DNA of 64,000 bases from positions 48,724-112,723 of the forward strand of contig NZ_PVTO01000008.1 in the NCBI RefSeq assembly GCF_003003275.1. Reading direction: 5' to 3'. Source of the stretch: Alkalibacterium olivapovliticus (lineage in GTDB: Bacteria; Bacillota; Bacilli; Lactobacillales; Carnobacteriaceae_A). Made by a program: the position numbers and the translations under genes. Below are positions 8,857-17,547 of this stretch, piece by piece. Position 1 is the first letter of the stretch; each line of letters starts with the position of its first letter. The notes under the pieces were generated by a model. It saw only the letters and a program-made list of their open reading frames with translations, was not told where the DNA came from and did not search any database.

Positions 8857-9360
8857 TCAATCTGACTCATCACTCAAATAGTCAGTCTCAATTGACTGAA
8901 TAAACTGAATGACACCAGCATCTATTTGTTTAGTTAATGCCTTTAACTGATCAAAATTTGGGTGCTCAACCACTACATTTTCCAGAATGGCTGACATTCC
9001 TTTTCTATTATCAGTTAACGTATAGTTTTTCATTTGATAGTGGCTGAATTTAGTATGATAGTTAGACATGACGGCTCTATTTCTTCCAGCAAGCCATACT
9101 TCAAACTGCATATGTTCATAAGTGAACACGACGATATATTTTAAATCTTTTTGTTTAGTCAACTGACTTCTTAGAGTGAAGAAAGTTAAGTCCATATACC
9201 CCTGATAAAAATTCGAAGATACGTCATATTCAGGATAATTCTCTTTAAAATAGTTTCTCAGCTCTTTAATATATAGTATTAATCCTTTATAAGCCTGTTG
9301 ACTGTTCGTCTCCTTTAATACAGTACGAAATTCCCATAAGTGTTTGTCAAGAGAGTCCAT
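8857..9360 (-). CDS. DUF7000-like protein of unknown function
   Basis: A 167-residue soluble protein without signal peptide or membrane segment. The pattern QQAYKGLILYIKELRNYF, then FYQGYMDLTFFTL, LKYIVVFTYEHMQFEVWLAGRN and the Y-x-K segment resembles the DUF7000 family of small Bacillota proteins. This is from memory of the pattern and should be confirmed by a domain search. No function is known to me. The gene stands alone between Gfo/Idh/MocA and a terminator-bearing gap. Confidence 0.6.
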   Translation of the reverse strand: MDSLDKHLWEFRTVLKETNSQQAYKGLILYIKELRNYFKENYPEYDVSSNFYQGYMDLTFFTLRSQLTKQKDLKYIVVFTYEHMQFEVWLAGRNRAVMSNYHTKFSHYQMKNYTLTDNRKGMSAILENVVVEHPNFDQLKALTKQIDAGVIQFIQSIETDYLSDESD

Positions 9361-9747
9361 ATTTACCCCATCCTTTCACATATATCCAGTCAGTAAAATA
9401 AGCGATCACTTACAAGTCCAGTCAGCGAGACAATGCCTTCTCTCTTCTCTGGAGAAAAAGCGATAGTTAGTGAACGACTTTAGGATGTGCACATCATTTT
9501 AGTAGCTGGAACTATTAAATACAGTACTCGCTAACTGTAATTTAGTGCCTTCCTGATCATGATTCTTTTATTTCCATAGCATACCAATTCTCTGCTCTTT
9601 TTACACTTTTTTTCTATTAAGCGTCTCCTGCTTCCCTCTCTTCAGGTCAAGTAAACCATTCGAACTTAACATAGTGACTGTGTAAAAAAATGCCCACGAA
9701 CTGATATGTCCGGGGCATTAAGTAAAGTCCAGTTTAACTTTGTTCAG
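9361..9747. other. 387-bp intergenic region
   Basis: It holds the upstream region of the DUF7000-like gene (left) and the terminator of the ThiF gene (right, 9683-9719). An imperfect inverted repeat AGTTAGTGA (9465-9473) / TCGCTAACT (9528-9536) and a GGAGAA-rich stretch lie between. I recognise no RNA gene or reading frame. Confidence 0.5.
9683..9719 (-). terminator. Intrinsic terminator of the acyltransferase-ThiF operon
   Basis: AATGCCC (9689-9695) and GGGCATT (9713-9719) pair; the minus-strand hairpin is followed by seven T residues. It lies 29 bases past the ThiF stop. Confidence 0.8.
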
Positions 9748-10506
9748 TTATTCTAATTGTAACTGGAAGTAATCTGGGACGATTTTAGGCTCTTTTCGAT
9801 CTAATAAGTGTAATACCAGTTTTGAAACAAGTACTCCAGGACCTAATGCCTGTCCTACACTAATCGTTGGGATAGATCGATTCTTAAGCCAGCCTGCTAT
9901 TTTTTCCTCTGTGGCATAATCTGGGAGATTCTGAGTATATAATGCTGGTGGAAAAGTCTGTCCTCTCAAGTTATCGATCGATATATCTTCGGGTATTCCC
10001 ACATATTCCTCAAGTTTTAACCCCCTAGGAGAAAATGTCATCACAGAAGTCCCAAATCCAAGCGCGACCGCAGTTGTTATAAATAAGTTCTTCAGTCGAG
10101 CTGCACGGTGGAGAGCAACCGCCTCAGGAAATGCAAAATAGTCTATGGCATCAATTACATAATCAGCTCCCTCGACAAAAGCTGGCGCATTTTCTTCACT
10201 TACGCCTTCATTGTAACAGACTACCTCCATATCGGGATTTATAGTCAGCAAGTGATTTTTCAATACTTCAGCTTTTCTTTGTCCGACTGTCAGATGTGTG
10301 GCTGCACATTGGCGATTGATATTAGACACATCGAACGTATCCGGATCAGCTAGGACCAATTTGCCCACACCCATTCGCGTGAGTAGTTCAGCTGAAAATC
10401 CTCCTATACAGCCACAACCCGCTATAGCAATCGTGGCGTCATGTAATGTCTGAACTTCTTCTTCAGACATTATTCCTAAATTCCGACTGAATTGTTCATT
10501 AATCAT
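9748..10506 (-). CDS. ThiF/MoeB/E1-like adenylyltransferase
   Basis: A 252-residue member of the E1-like superfamily that adenylates carboxyl groups of ubiquitin-like proteins or small substrates. The nucleotide-binding loop is AGCGCIGGF (residues 29-37). DPD at 54-56 and the arginine-finger segment NINRQ (62-66) are present, as is the YVIDAIDYF metal/adenylate segment. No CxxC zinc pairs are seen, unlike ThiF and MoeB proper. Its start codon overlaps the stop of the upstream acyltransferase (ATGA), so the two are translationally coupled. No small sulfur-carrier gene is nearby. The substrate is therefore open, and a link to the acyltransferase product is inferred. Confidence 0.85.
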   Translation of the reverse strand: MINEQFSRNLGIMSEEEVQTLHDATIAIAGCGCIGGFSAELLTRMGVGKLVLADPDTFDVSNINRQCAATHLTVGQRKAEVLKNHLLTINPDMEVVCYNEGVSEENAPAFVEGADYVIDAIDYFAFPEAVALHRAARLKNLFITTAVALGFGTSVMTFSPRGLKLEEYVGIPEDISIDNLRGQTFPPALYTQNLPDYATEEKIAGWLKNRSIPTISVGQALGPGVLVSKLVLHLLDRKEPKIVPDYFQLQLE

Positions 10507-11114
10507 GATGATAGCTCCTCCAGTTCAATAGTGTCATCTTTCATTAAATAGTCATATAATGTGCGGCGTTTCTCTTTAAGAGTGGCTAAACATTCTGAAA
10601 GATTCAGAACACACGGAATAGTCTTAGAACCTAAATAAATATTTGGTTCTCCGATAACCTCAAAAGGAAATTTAAATATTCGGTGCATATATCTGTAAAC
10701 TCTCTCATCTATACAGCAGACCCAATGCGTCAAACCGTTGGTTAAAGAATAATTCAATACTGTTTTGATCAGGCCCAAACCGACATCATGTTTTGGCATT
10801 TTAGTAAATGCACTGATCTCTGCATATTTATTTTTTTCTATACCCGCAAGCTTCATTTTCTCAATATCGAAAATAGTAAAATGTTTCATGGTCGGTAAAT
10901 CGTTCAGTGACATAAAGATCAGTCTAGTTACACCCACGACCTCTTCCATATCTGGAGTTTGTACAACAAAATAAGTAGAATAGTTTATGTAAGGATCATC
11001 CTCATCCTGTTTGTGAAATCCCACGTCCTGATAACGCTGATGATGTAAAGCTATTGCTTCTTTCGACAATACCCCTTCCGCTTCTCTAAAAATATATTTT
11101 TCTTCGTTCTCCAT
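10503..11114 (-). CDS. FeeM/autoinducer-synthase-like N-acyltransferase
   Basis: A 203-residue protein of the GNAT-related group that includes N-acyl amino acid synthases (FeeM) and LuxI-type synthases, which transfer acyl chains from acyl carrier protein. Supporting segments are HHQRYQDVGF, EEVVGVTRLIF, the NKYAEISAFTKMP strand, GLGLIKTVL, and the C-terminal YLGSKTIPCVLNLSE motif typical of this group. The ribosome site is AAGGGAG. It overlaps the ThiF-like gene by four bases, forming a two-gene operon ended by a terminator. The product may be an acylated amino acid or another lipid signal; this is an inference. Confidence 0.65.
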   Translation of the reverse strand: MENEEKYIFREAEGVLSKEAIALHHQRYQDVGFHKQDEDDPYINYSTYFVVQTPDMEEVVGVTRLIFMSLNDLPTMKHFTIFDIEKMKLAGIEKNKYAEISAFTKMPKHDVGLGLIKTVLNYSLTNGLTHWVCCIDERVYRYMHRIFKFPFEVIGEPNIYLGSKTIPCVLNLSECLATLKEKRRTLYDYLMKDDTIELEELSS

Positions 11115-11277
11115 CTTAACACTCCCTTATTTTAATATCCGTACCTTCCTATTAAACGTTAATTCCCTTTGAATTGGTAGTAAAGTTCACAAAACGTTTA
11201 TAGAATGTATAGTTATTCAGTCAAATAAATGATAAACTCTTACAGGATAGGCTTATAAAATAAAAACAAGAATTAGG

Positions 11278-12504
11278 ATGATCCATATAGTGAATAAAAT
11301 CACAAATAAAAAAGAACAGTTATTAAAGAGTCTCACTCAGAATTATGATAAGCGTTTGAATGACCAGATACTAAAGATCATTATGATCTATATTCTTCTC
11401 AGTATTGGATGGAACCTGGTTTTTAGGTGGTTCAATTTCCCCTACTCAAGAGCAACGATAAGTGTCCTCATGCTCTGCTTTGTTGCCTTATCAGCCGTTT
11501 TTCTTCTCTTCCGTTTTACTGGCTTCCCTCTTAAAATAAGGACACATATTGTCTTAATGCTCGTTGTGTTTGTCATTATCAGTTTATATTATGGCTCAGG
11601 GTATTCAGAAGCCTGGAGTTATTTCCTTCTTATACCAATTGTAACCAGTTTATATGGCAAACGAATCTTATCGATTGTCTATTCAGTAATGGGGCTGCTT
11701 AGTTTATCTTTCGTCAGTATTGTACTGCCTCTAGAGACGTATTACACGACTGATGGTATAGATATTTCCAACCGCATTTTACTCTATATTATTGTGGCGA
11801 CATTCAGCTATCTGCTTCTATCCAAATTAAATTCACTTTACAATAAGCAAGCCAACACAGTGATTCATTCCATGGAAACAACACTTGAACAAGTTGTTCA
11901 AAGCTTTGTTGTGGCTATGGAAGCAAAAGACCATTACACATTCGGCCACAGTGAACGTGTCAGTCAATATGCTGTTGCGCTGGCAAAACACTTGCCTGAG
12001 TATCAGGATAGTCAAAAATTAAAACACCTGCGTTTAAGTGGTCTCCTTCATGATATCGGCAAAATCAGTATCTCTGAACACATTTTAACGAAGACCACTA
12101 CATTAACACCAAAAGAATATGATGAAATCAAGACACATACAACTTTTGGCGCTCAAATGGTCGAGAAGATTGAAGGATTAAAAGGACTAAAACCAGGCGT
12201 TCTCTATCATCATGAAAGATGGGACGGGAAAGGATACCCGACTGGAGCTAAAGGAGATTCAATCCCGTTAGAGGCCCGAATATTAGCCGTGGCGGACTCA
12301 TTCGATGCGATGACATCTACTAGATCTTATAGGGACGAAATATCGGTTAAAGAAGCATTTAATCACCTTGAGCAAGGATTAGGCACACAGTATGACCCTA
12401 ATTTATCTAAAGTCATTAAAGCGACAAAGAATGAATTTTTAAAGATCTATGCCGATTCTCACGATCCGCTGGAAGAATTTGAAAAACTCACTGATTTTTT
12501 ATAA
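11278..12504 (+). CDS. Membrane HD-GYP phosphodiesterase
   Basis: A protein of about 408 residues with some five to six hydrophobic helices in residues 35-185, then a cytoplasmic HD-GYP domain (about 205-385). The HD pair is in LSGLLHDIGKISI. Further ligands are HHERWDGKGYP (the GYP signature) and AVADSFDAMTSTRSYR. The family degrades c-di-GMP to pGpG or GMP. The ATG at 11278 directly abuts AGG; the GTG four codons later (11290) has better spacing and may be the true start. Monocistronic, with a strong terminator. It probably opposes diguanylate cyclases such as the gene at the left edge. Confidence 0.92.
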   Translation: MIHIVNKITNKKEQLLKSLTQNYDKRLNDQILKIIMIYILLSIGWNLVFRWFNFPYSRATISVLMLCFVALSAVFLLFRFTGFPLKIRTHIVLMLVVFVIISLYYGSGYSEAWSYFLLIPIVTSLYGKRILSIVYSVMGLLSLSFVSIVLPLETYYTTDGIDISNRILLYIIVATFSYLLLSKLNSLYNKQANTVIHSMETTLEQVVQSFVVAMEAKDHYTFGHSERVSQYAVALAKHLPEYQDSQKLKHLRLSGLLHDIGKISISEHILTKTTTLTPKEYDEIKTHTTFGAQMVEKIEGLKGLKPGVLYHHERWDGKGYPTGAKGDSIPLEARILAVADSFDAMTSTRSYRDEISVKEAFNHLEQGLGTQYDPNLSKVIKATKNEFLKIYADSHDPLEEFEKLTDFL

Positions 12505-12520
12505 ATACATCACACCCCTC

Positions 12521-12562
12521 ACTTATGGAGGGCAATGAAAATTGCCTTCCATAAGTTTTTTT
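12521..12562 (+). terminator. Intrinsic terminator of the HD-GYP gene
   Basis: A 16-base stem, ACTTATGGAGGGCAAT with ATTGCCTTCCATAAGT and one G-T pair, has a four-base loop and is followed by seven T residues. Confidence 0.9.
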
Positions 12563-12909
12563 ATGGGTATAATTTTAGAAACGGATAATTTAACTCTTAT
12601 ATGCACCTGATAATTACAATAATCTTTCAATTACTCTACCACCTGACTCAAATCTGCGTTGCTTCATTTTTGATTTTTTAAAGATAGTATGTGTAACCTA
12701 TTTTTATTTTCATACTAAAATTGCAATTAAACCCCTTTCTTTTATATAATACATATAGCTATCTGCTTACACTAGCCACTTCTTCATTAATTATGACATT
12801 TTTATGCTGGATGACATCAATACAATCAAATAGTAAGCGGCTGATCAATTACTGCAGTCACACTTTTAATAGGATAATACACTTTTAAAAAAGAATAAGG
12901 AGCGATTAC
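12563..12909 (+). other. Upstream region of the GH120 gene with a sigma-A-like promoter
   Basis: This AT-rich 347-bp gap contains TTGCAA (12721-12726), an 18-base spacer and TATAAT (12745-12750), a good vegetative promoter match about 160 bases before the xylosidase gene. AAGGAG precedes its ATG. I see no clear catabolite-response or xylose-repressor operator and no reading frame. Confidence 0.5.
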
Positions 12910-14925
12910 ATGAATTATTTTGTGTCAATAAAAGGAAATGATCAGGCCAAAGGAACAGCTGATCAGCCCTTTCAGACAATATCACAAGCTGCTGCCCTGG
13001 CTCTGCCAGGGGATACAGTTACTGTTCATACCGGAGTCTATAGAGAATGGGTTAACCCGGCTAATGGAGGAACCCAAGACCAGAGAATACTCTACAAATC
13101 TGCAGAAGACGGTGAAGTCGTCATTTCAGGGGCAGAACGTATTGCTGACTGGACGGCTGAAGAAGGCGATGTCTGGAAAGCAGAAGTTCCGAACACTCTG
13201 TTTACTGAGCGTAATCCGTTTGAAACAGAATTGAGTGGTGACTGGCTCTTTGATGGAGAGTTGACTGCTCATCTCGGCGAGGTCTATATAGATGGAAAAT
13301 CTCTATATGAATGCGAGAGTATTGATAACGTACATAAACCCGAAATCTGGCCTGAAGCAAAGTATCCAGATGATTCACTGCTGAAATGGTATGGAGAAGT
13401 CGGTCCTGACACTACTAAAATTTGGGCAAACTTTGGTGGAAAAGATCCTCGCAGAGAGAACGTGGAAATCAATGTCCGTCCACATGGTTTCTGGCCTGAA
13501 AAACCTGGTCTTGATTACATTACTGTTAGTGGATTCACGCTTCGTCAAGCATCCCCCCAATGGGCAGCTCCTACTGAATTCCAGGAAGGCTTGATTGGTC
13601 CTCACTGGAGCAAAGGTTGGATTATTGAAAATAATATTATCAGCGAATCCAAAAACGTCGGAATCAGTTTGGGCACTGAAATTGGTACTGGTCACATAGA
13701 TAAACAAAGTAAAGGTGGCACTCAACGTGAACAGGAAGTTATCTTGAAAGCTTTACGTTCTGGTTGGCATAAAGAAACTGTTGGGAGTCATATTGTTCGC
13801 GGAAATGTTATACACGATTGTGAACAGGCTGGTATTGTAGGCCATATGGGTGCTGTTTTCAGCGAGATTTCACAGAACCGTATTTACAATATCCACCACA
13901 AGCGTCTCAGACATGGTGCTGAAGTTGGCGGAATCAAGCTTCACGCAGCTCTGGATACTCACATTACCGGAAACAAAATCTACAGCTCCTACCGTGGACT
14001 CTGGCTAGACGGGCAGGCACAAGGCACGCGTATTAACCGCAATGTGTTTTTTGATAATATATCCGAAGACTTATTCGTTGAAGTCTGCCACGGTCCTTAT
14101 CTGGTTGACCACAATCTCTTCCTTTCACCAATTAATTTCAGAGATATGGCTCAAGGAGGTGCTTTTGTCCACAACTTATTTGCCGGTCAATTTGTAGTAC
14201 AGTCCGAGGTCACACGCACGACACCCTACCATTTCCCACACGAAACTGCCATGGCTGGGTATTCTAATATTACGGGTGGAGATGACCGGTATTATAACAA
14301 TATCTTTTTAGGCGATGCTGAAACAAATAAAGAACCCGTCCCGATCACTTTCTTTGAGCATCTTCCTCTCAAACCTAGAGAGGAAACTGGAGAAGGCGGA
14401 AAAGCTGTAATGGACGGTGTTCCTGAGGATTCTATCTGCTATCTGCATCCCGTAGGACTGGGTGGATACAATGAGCACCCTAATGTCAGCGACAAGAAAT
14501 GGTGGGAATACACTAAAGAGGAACTTGCTAACTTGGAAGGTGCTGCAAAACCCTTCCTTATTGGAAATGCAGTCCTTCCAGTAGGATTGGATGGAAACCT
14601 GTATCTTAACAGTGCGGTTCCGAGCAGTCATGAGCCCGAAGCAAAAGTGTTTAAACACAAGGGTATTATCGTTGAGACCAATACTAAGCAAGGCACGGTC
14701 CAAGTTCAGATCAATGAGCCCTCAATAATTGCTGGAGCCTCTGCAGCCCTGATCACTACTGATACTCTAGGTAAAACGTATCATGCCGATATGAAACATG
14801 AGCAGCCGGACAGTACGCCTTACTGCTTCAATTCTGATTTCTTCGGTCAAAACAGACCTGAAGTAGTTGCAATACCGGGTCCATTTGTATTATATGGAAA
14901 TGATCCTATTGAGTTTGACTGTTAA
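12910..14925 (+). CDS. GH120 beta-xylosidase
   Basis: A 671-residue right-handed beta-helix glycosidase that removes xylose from the non-reducing end of xylo-oligosaccharides. From memory it aligns along its length with the GH120 xylosidase XylC of Thermoanaerobacterium: the opening GNDQAKGTADQPFQTI, TVTVHTGVYREWV, EGLIGPHWSKGWIIE, GIKLHAALDTHITGN and GGDDRYYNNIFLG. The two catalytic carboxylates of the family correspond to Asp367 in GLWLDGQAQGTR and Glu391 in DLFVEVCHGPYLVDHN. There is no signal peptide, so the enzyme is cytoplasmic and imported oligosaccharides are its likely substrate. No xylan transporter or xylose genes are next to it. Confidence 0.9.
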   Translation: MNYFVSIKGNDQAKGTADQPFQTISQAAALALPGDTVTVHTGVYREWVNPANGGTQDQRILYKSAEDGEVVISGAERIADWTAEEGDVWKAEVPNTLFTERNPFETELSGDWLFDGELTAHLGEVYIDGKSLYECESIDNVHKPEIWPEAKYPDDSLLKWYGEVGPDTTKIWANFGGKDPRRENVEINVRPHGFWPEKPGLDYITVSGFTLRQASPQWAAPTEFQEGLIGPHWSKGWIIENNIISESKNVGISLGTEIGTGHIDKQSKGGTQREQEVILKALRSGWHKETVGSHIVRGNVIHDCEQAGIVGHMGAVFSEISQNRIYNIHHKRLRHGAEVGGIKLHAALDTHITGNKIYSSYRGLWLDGQAQGTRINRNVFFDNISEDLFVEVCHGPYLVDHNLFLSPINFRDMAQGGAFVHNLFAGQFVVQSEVTRTTPYHFPHETAMAGYSNITGGDDRYYNNIFLGDAETNKEPVPITFFEHLPLKPREETGEGGKAVMDGVPEDSICYLHPVGLGGYNEHPNVSDKKWWEYTKEELANLEGAAKPFLIGNAVLPVGLDGNLYLNSAVPSSHEPEAKVFKHKGIIVETNTKQGTVQVQINEPSIIAGASAALITTDTLGKTYHADMKHEQPDSTPYCFNSDFFGQNRPEVVAIPGPFVLYGNDPIEFDC

Positions 14926-15039
14926 GGATAATATTATTTATCTTCCATATTAACTTGATCTTTTTCAATCATTTATATGACTTAGTGTGTCCTCTAAAGC
15001 TGACAATCATATAATGTAAACTAATTTAAAGATAGTAGG

Positions 15040-15492
15040 ATGTTAACTATTATGTATGCAAAAGTAATCAATCAATTAAATCGAGTCATTACTCGTTCAG
15101 TCTATGCGACTTATCCTGTCGTTCTCATACTGCTGGTTTATTGGGGAGATTCAAGATTTTGGAGAGTGCTGCTGGCGCCTTCCATTTCTTTTGTACTGGT
15201 AAGTGTGTTTCGAAATATGATTAACGCTCCCCGCCCTTATGAAGTGACCGGCGTTACGCCTATTATACAAAAAGATACTCAAGGTAAATCTTTTCCCAGT
15301 CGCCATGTCTTCTCTGTGTTTGTTATTGCAACGACATTCTATTTCATATCCCAACCGTTAGGTATAGTCCTGATGGTCATGGGCTGTGTTTTAGCCATAT
15401 TAAGAGTCATAGGTGGCGTTCATTATGCAAGAGATGTTATAGCTGGAGCGATCATCGGTATTATCTCTGGGGTGCTAGGGTTCTATTTCTAA
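15040..15492 (+). CDS. PAP2-family membrane phosphatase
   Basis: A 150-residue integral membrane protein of the type 2 phosphatidic acid phosphatase family. Motif C1 appears as R-x6-RP in RNMINAPRPYE, with the usual first lysine replaced by arginine. C2 is GKSFPSRHVFS and C3 is RVIGGVHYARDVIAG. About four to five helices are predicted. Such enzymes dephosphorylate phosphatidic acid, phosphatidylglycerol phosphate or undecaprenyl pyrophosphate; which one is not decided here. It is short for the family and stands alone, followed by a terminator. Confidence 0.88.
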   Translation: MLTIMYAKVINQLNRVITRSVYATYPVVLILLVYWGDSRFWRVLLAPSISFVLVSVFRNMINAPRPYEVTGVTPIIQKDTQGKSFPSRHVFSVFVIATTFYFISQPLGIVLMVMGCVLAILRVIGGVHYARDVIAGAIIGIISGVLGFYF

Positions 15493-15536
15493 ATGCTCCG
15501 TTAAAGTCTCCTCTGTTTAGAGTAATTAGAGTAAAC

Positions 15537-15581
15537 AGCGAAGTGTCCCTGGTCTGTTCAGACTTGGACCTTCGCTTTTTT
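15537..15581 (+). terminator. Intrinsic terminator downstream of PAP2 gene
   Basis: AGCGAAG with TGTCC pairs imperfectly with GGACC and TTCGCT, followed by a run of six T residues on the plus strand. Confidence 0.6.
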
Positions 15582-15695
15582 CATACTATCAGACTGCATA
15601 GAAAGGTAACATATTTTTAATCCGCTACTATCTACCACTGCAGAGAACGTTTAATTTTTAAAAAACGCCAGTCATCACTGATAAGTATCAAGTAC

Positions 15696-17216
15696 CTAAT
15701 CCTTTTTGAAATACTGCTTGACAAGGAAAGCCATGAGTTCATCAGGCTGTTCTTTTAAAAACTTAGCAGTATCTCCGAACACCATTGCGTATGTCGCTTC
15801 GGCTGTATAGGGTTCCCATTCTGGCATATCTTCCTCATTAGTCTCTTTCCCATTCGGATTTCCGGAAGAAATAAAATTGACCAGGTAATTGCTCATCTGA
15901 CGAGCCAAGTCATAATGTTTACCTGTAAAGGGTCTCCAGCCTTTCGCCAGAGTCTCGAAGAAGAACCACAGATCTGCAGAATGAAATGTCCCAGGATTAT
16001 CCCAACCAGGTATTTCTGGATCAAAATTATAATAATAAAGAGGCATTTCCGCTCCCCTATCAGAATTTGCCTGACCCGCTATACGTATGGCATATTCAAT
16101 CGTTCTGACAGAAGCATTACTTAATACGTCATTTAAATTACCCGATTCAAACTGACACAGATTTAGATAGTCATCCGCATCGGATCCAAACCGCTCAATT
16201 GCCATTTTCTTAAACTCGTCCAGACTGTCGACGTTCGGTTTACTATAAAACTCATCTGATGTGTGCCCTAATAATACAGGGACCATTAGACGTTTGTTTT
16301 CAAGAAAAAGGGTGAGCGCATTTCCCATAACAAACTGTTTATCTATGACTGGTCCCCAAAAGGACTTGTATTCTAACGCTTTTTGTCGAAGTTCTTCACC
16401 ATCAAGCTCACGAGCCTCTGCCAGGGATGAGACACCAAGGAAGTCAAAAAACGTAACACCCTCATTTTCCACTTGAGAAAGCGTTCTTCCGCTACCCGGA
16501 ATCCCTCCACTTCCGTAAACGTTTGCAAAAATACCACTGAGAATAACAGCTTTATTAAAGAGCCCTTTATTTTGAGGAGCCGTTAAGTGATGCATAACGC
16601 TACCTCCACCTGCAGACTGTCCCCCAATTGTGATATTATCAGGATCGCCTCCAAACGAAGCAATATTTCGTTTGACCCACTTTATACCCGCTTGCTGATC
16701 CAACAAACCAAAATTTGTAGGTGCACCGGGCGCTTCTGCGGTCAGTTCAGGATGAGCTAGAAAGCCAAATGAATTTAAGCGGTAGTTCACTGTGACGATG
16801 ATCGCTCCTCTGCGAGCTAATCGTTCTCCGTCAAATTCCATTTCGGATGTATAGCCATACTGGAATGCCCCGCCAAAGAACCACACATAAACTGGCAGGT
16901 TTTCATCGCTACTGGAGGCTGGTGTCCAAATATTAAGATAGAGGTTGTCCTCGTCCATGGGAACATCCGGATCCACGTGCCATTCTCTTGCATAAAAATC
17001 ATCTTTATTTAAGCCCGGTGTAGCCTGCATAGAAATAGGTGCAAATTCAAAAGCCTTTAATGTCCCTTCCCAGTTTTGAGCAGGCTGTGGCGCGTGCCAT
17101 CGGTTTTGTCCTACAGGTGGAGCTGCAAACGGTATGCCTTTAAACGTGGTGATACGAGGATCTGCAGCTGGCAGACCTTGAATTATTCCATTTTCTATTT
17201 TCACTTTTCTTAGCAT
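15696..17216 (-). CDS. Type B carboxylesterase
   Basis: A 506-residue alpha/beta hydrolase of the para-nitrobenzyl esterase group. The nucleophilic serine is in ITIGGQSAGGGSVM and the oxyanion segment is VWFFGGAFQYG. The acid is probably the glutamate in LLGHTSDEFYS. The catalytic histidine is probably in GTFHSADLWFFFETL. The N-terminal RITTFKGIPFAAPPVG and EDNLYLNIWTPA blocks are typical. No signal peptide, so it is cytoplasmic. The ATG has GAGAGGAG upstream. The gene is monocistronic in an ordinary accessory context; physiological ester unknown. Confidence 0.93.
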   Translation of the reverse strand: MLRKVKIENGIIQGLPAADPRITTFKGIPFAAPPVGQNRWHAPQPAQNWEGTLKAFEFAPISMQATPGLNKDDFYAREWHVDPDVPMDEDNLYLNIWTPASSSDENLPVYVWFFGGAFQYGYTSEMEFDGERLARRGAIIVTVNYRLNSFGFLAHPELTAEAPGAPTNFGLLDQQAGIKWVKRNIASFGGDPDNITIGGQSAGGGSVMHHLTAPQNKGLFNKAVILSGIFANVYGSGGIPGSGRTLSQVENEGVTFFDFLGVSSLAEARELDGEELRQKALEYKSFWGPVIDKQFVMGNALTLFLENKRLMVPVLLGHTSDEFYSKPNVDSLDEFKKMAIERFGSDADDYLNLCQFESGNLNDVLSNASVRTIEYAIRIAGQANSDRGAEMPLYYYNFDPEIPGWDNPGTFHSADLWFFFETLAKGWRPFTGKHYDLARQMSNYLVNFISSGNPNGKETNEEDMPEWEPYTAEATYAMVFGDTAKFLKEQPDELMAFLVKQYFKKD

Positions 17217-17547
17217 TTATAATTTCTCCTCTCAATAATTGATACTTGGTAAAAAGTGCCGGCTATACTGTACTAAACTAAAGAAATTGCAGAATTGTAA
17301 GACTATAATAGAGCATCTTCATAAATAGTTTAGTAAAGGGATTTTATTTTTAATTAATGTATGACTAATAATAATCTACCACACAAGCTAATCCTTACAT
17401 TCACTCTATACTCCCTTTTAAAGAAAACAATGGATAGATTTTTAAACATAGGCCCAATTAAATAACTTTTTTCATTAGCAAACCAGGTTGGGTCAGAATT
17501 TAAGGATAAATAGTATAACCACCTTAAACGAAGACGACATTACACAA
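17217..17547. other. 331-bp intergenic region
   Basis: AT-rich sequence upstream of the esterase gene and downstream of the glycosyltransferase. I see no convincing hairpin, reading frame or strong promoter pair. Confidence 0.4.

Noticed and set aside
9361..9747. T-box or other riboswitch in the gap
   Set aside because: Only an imperfect inverted repeat was found; no conserved T-box or riboswitch core was recognised.
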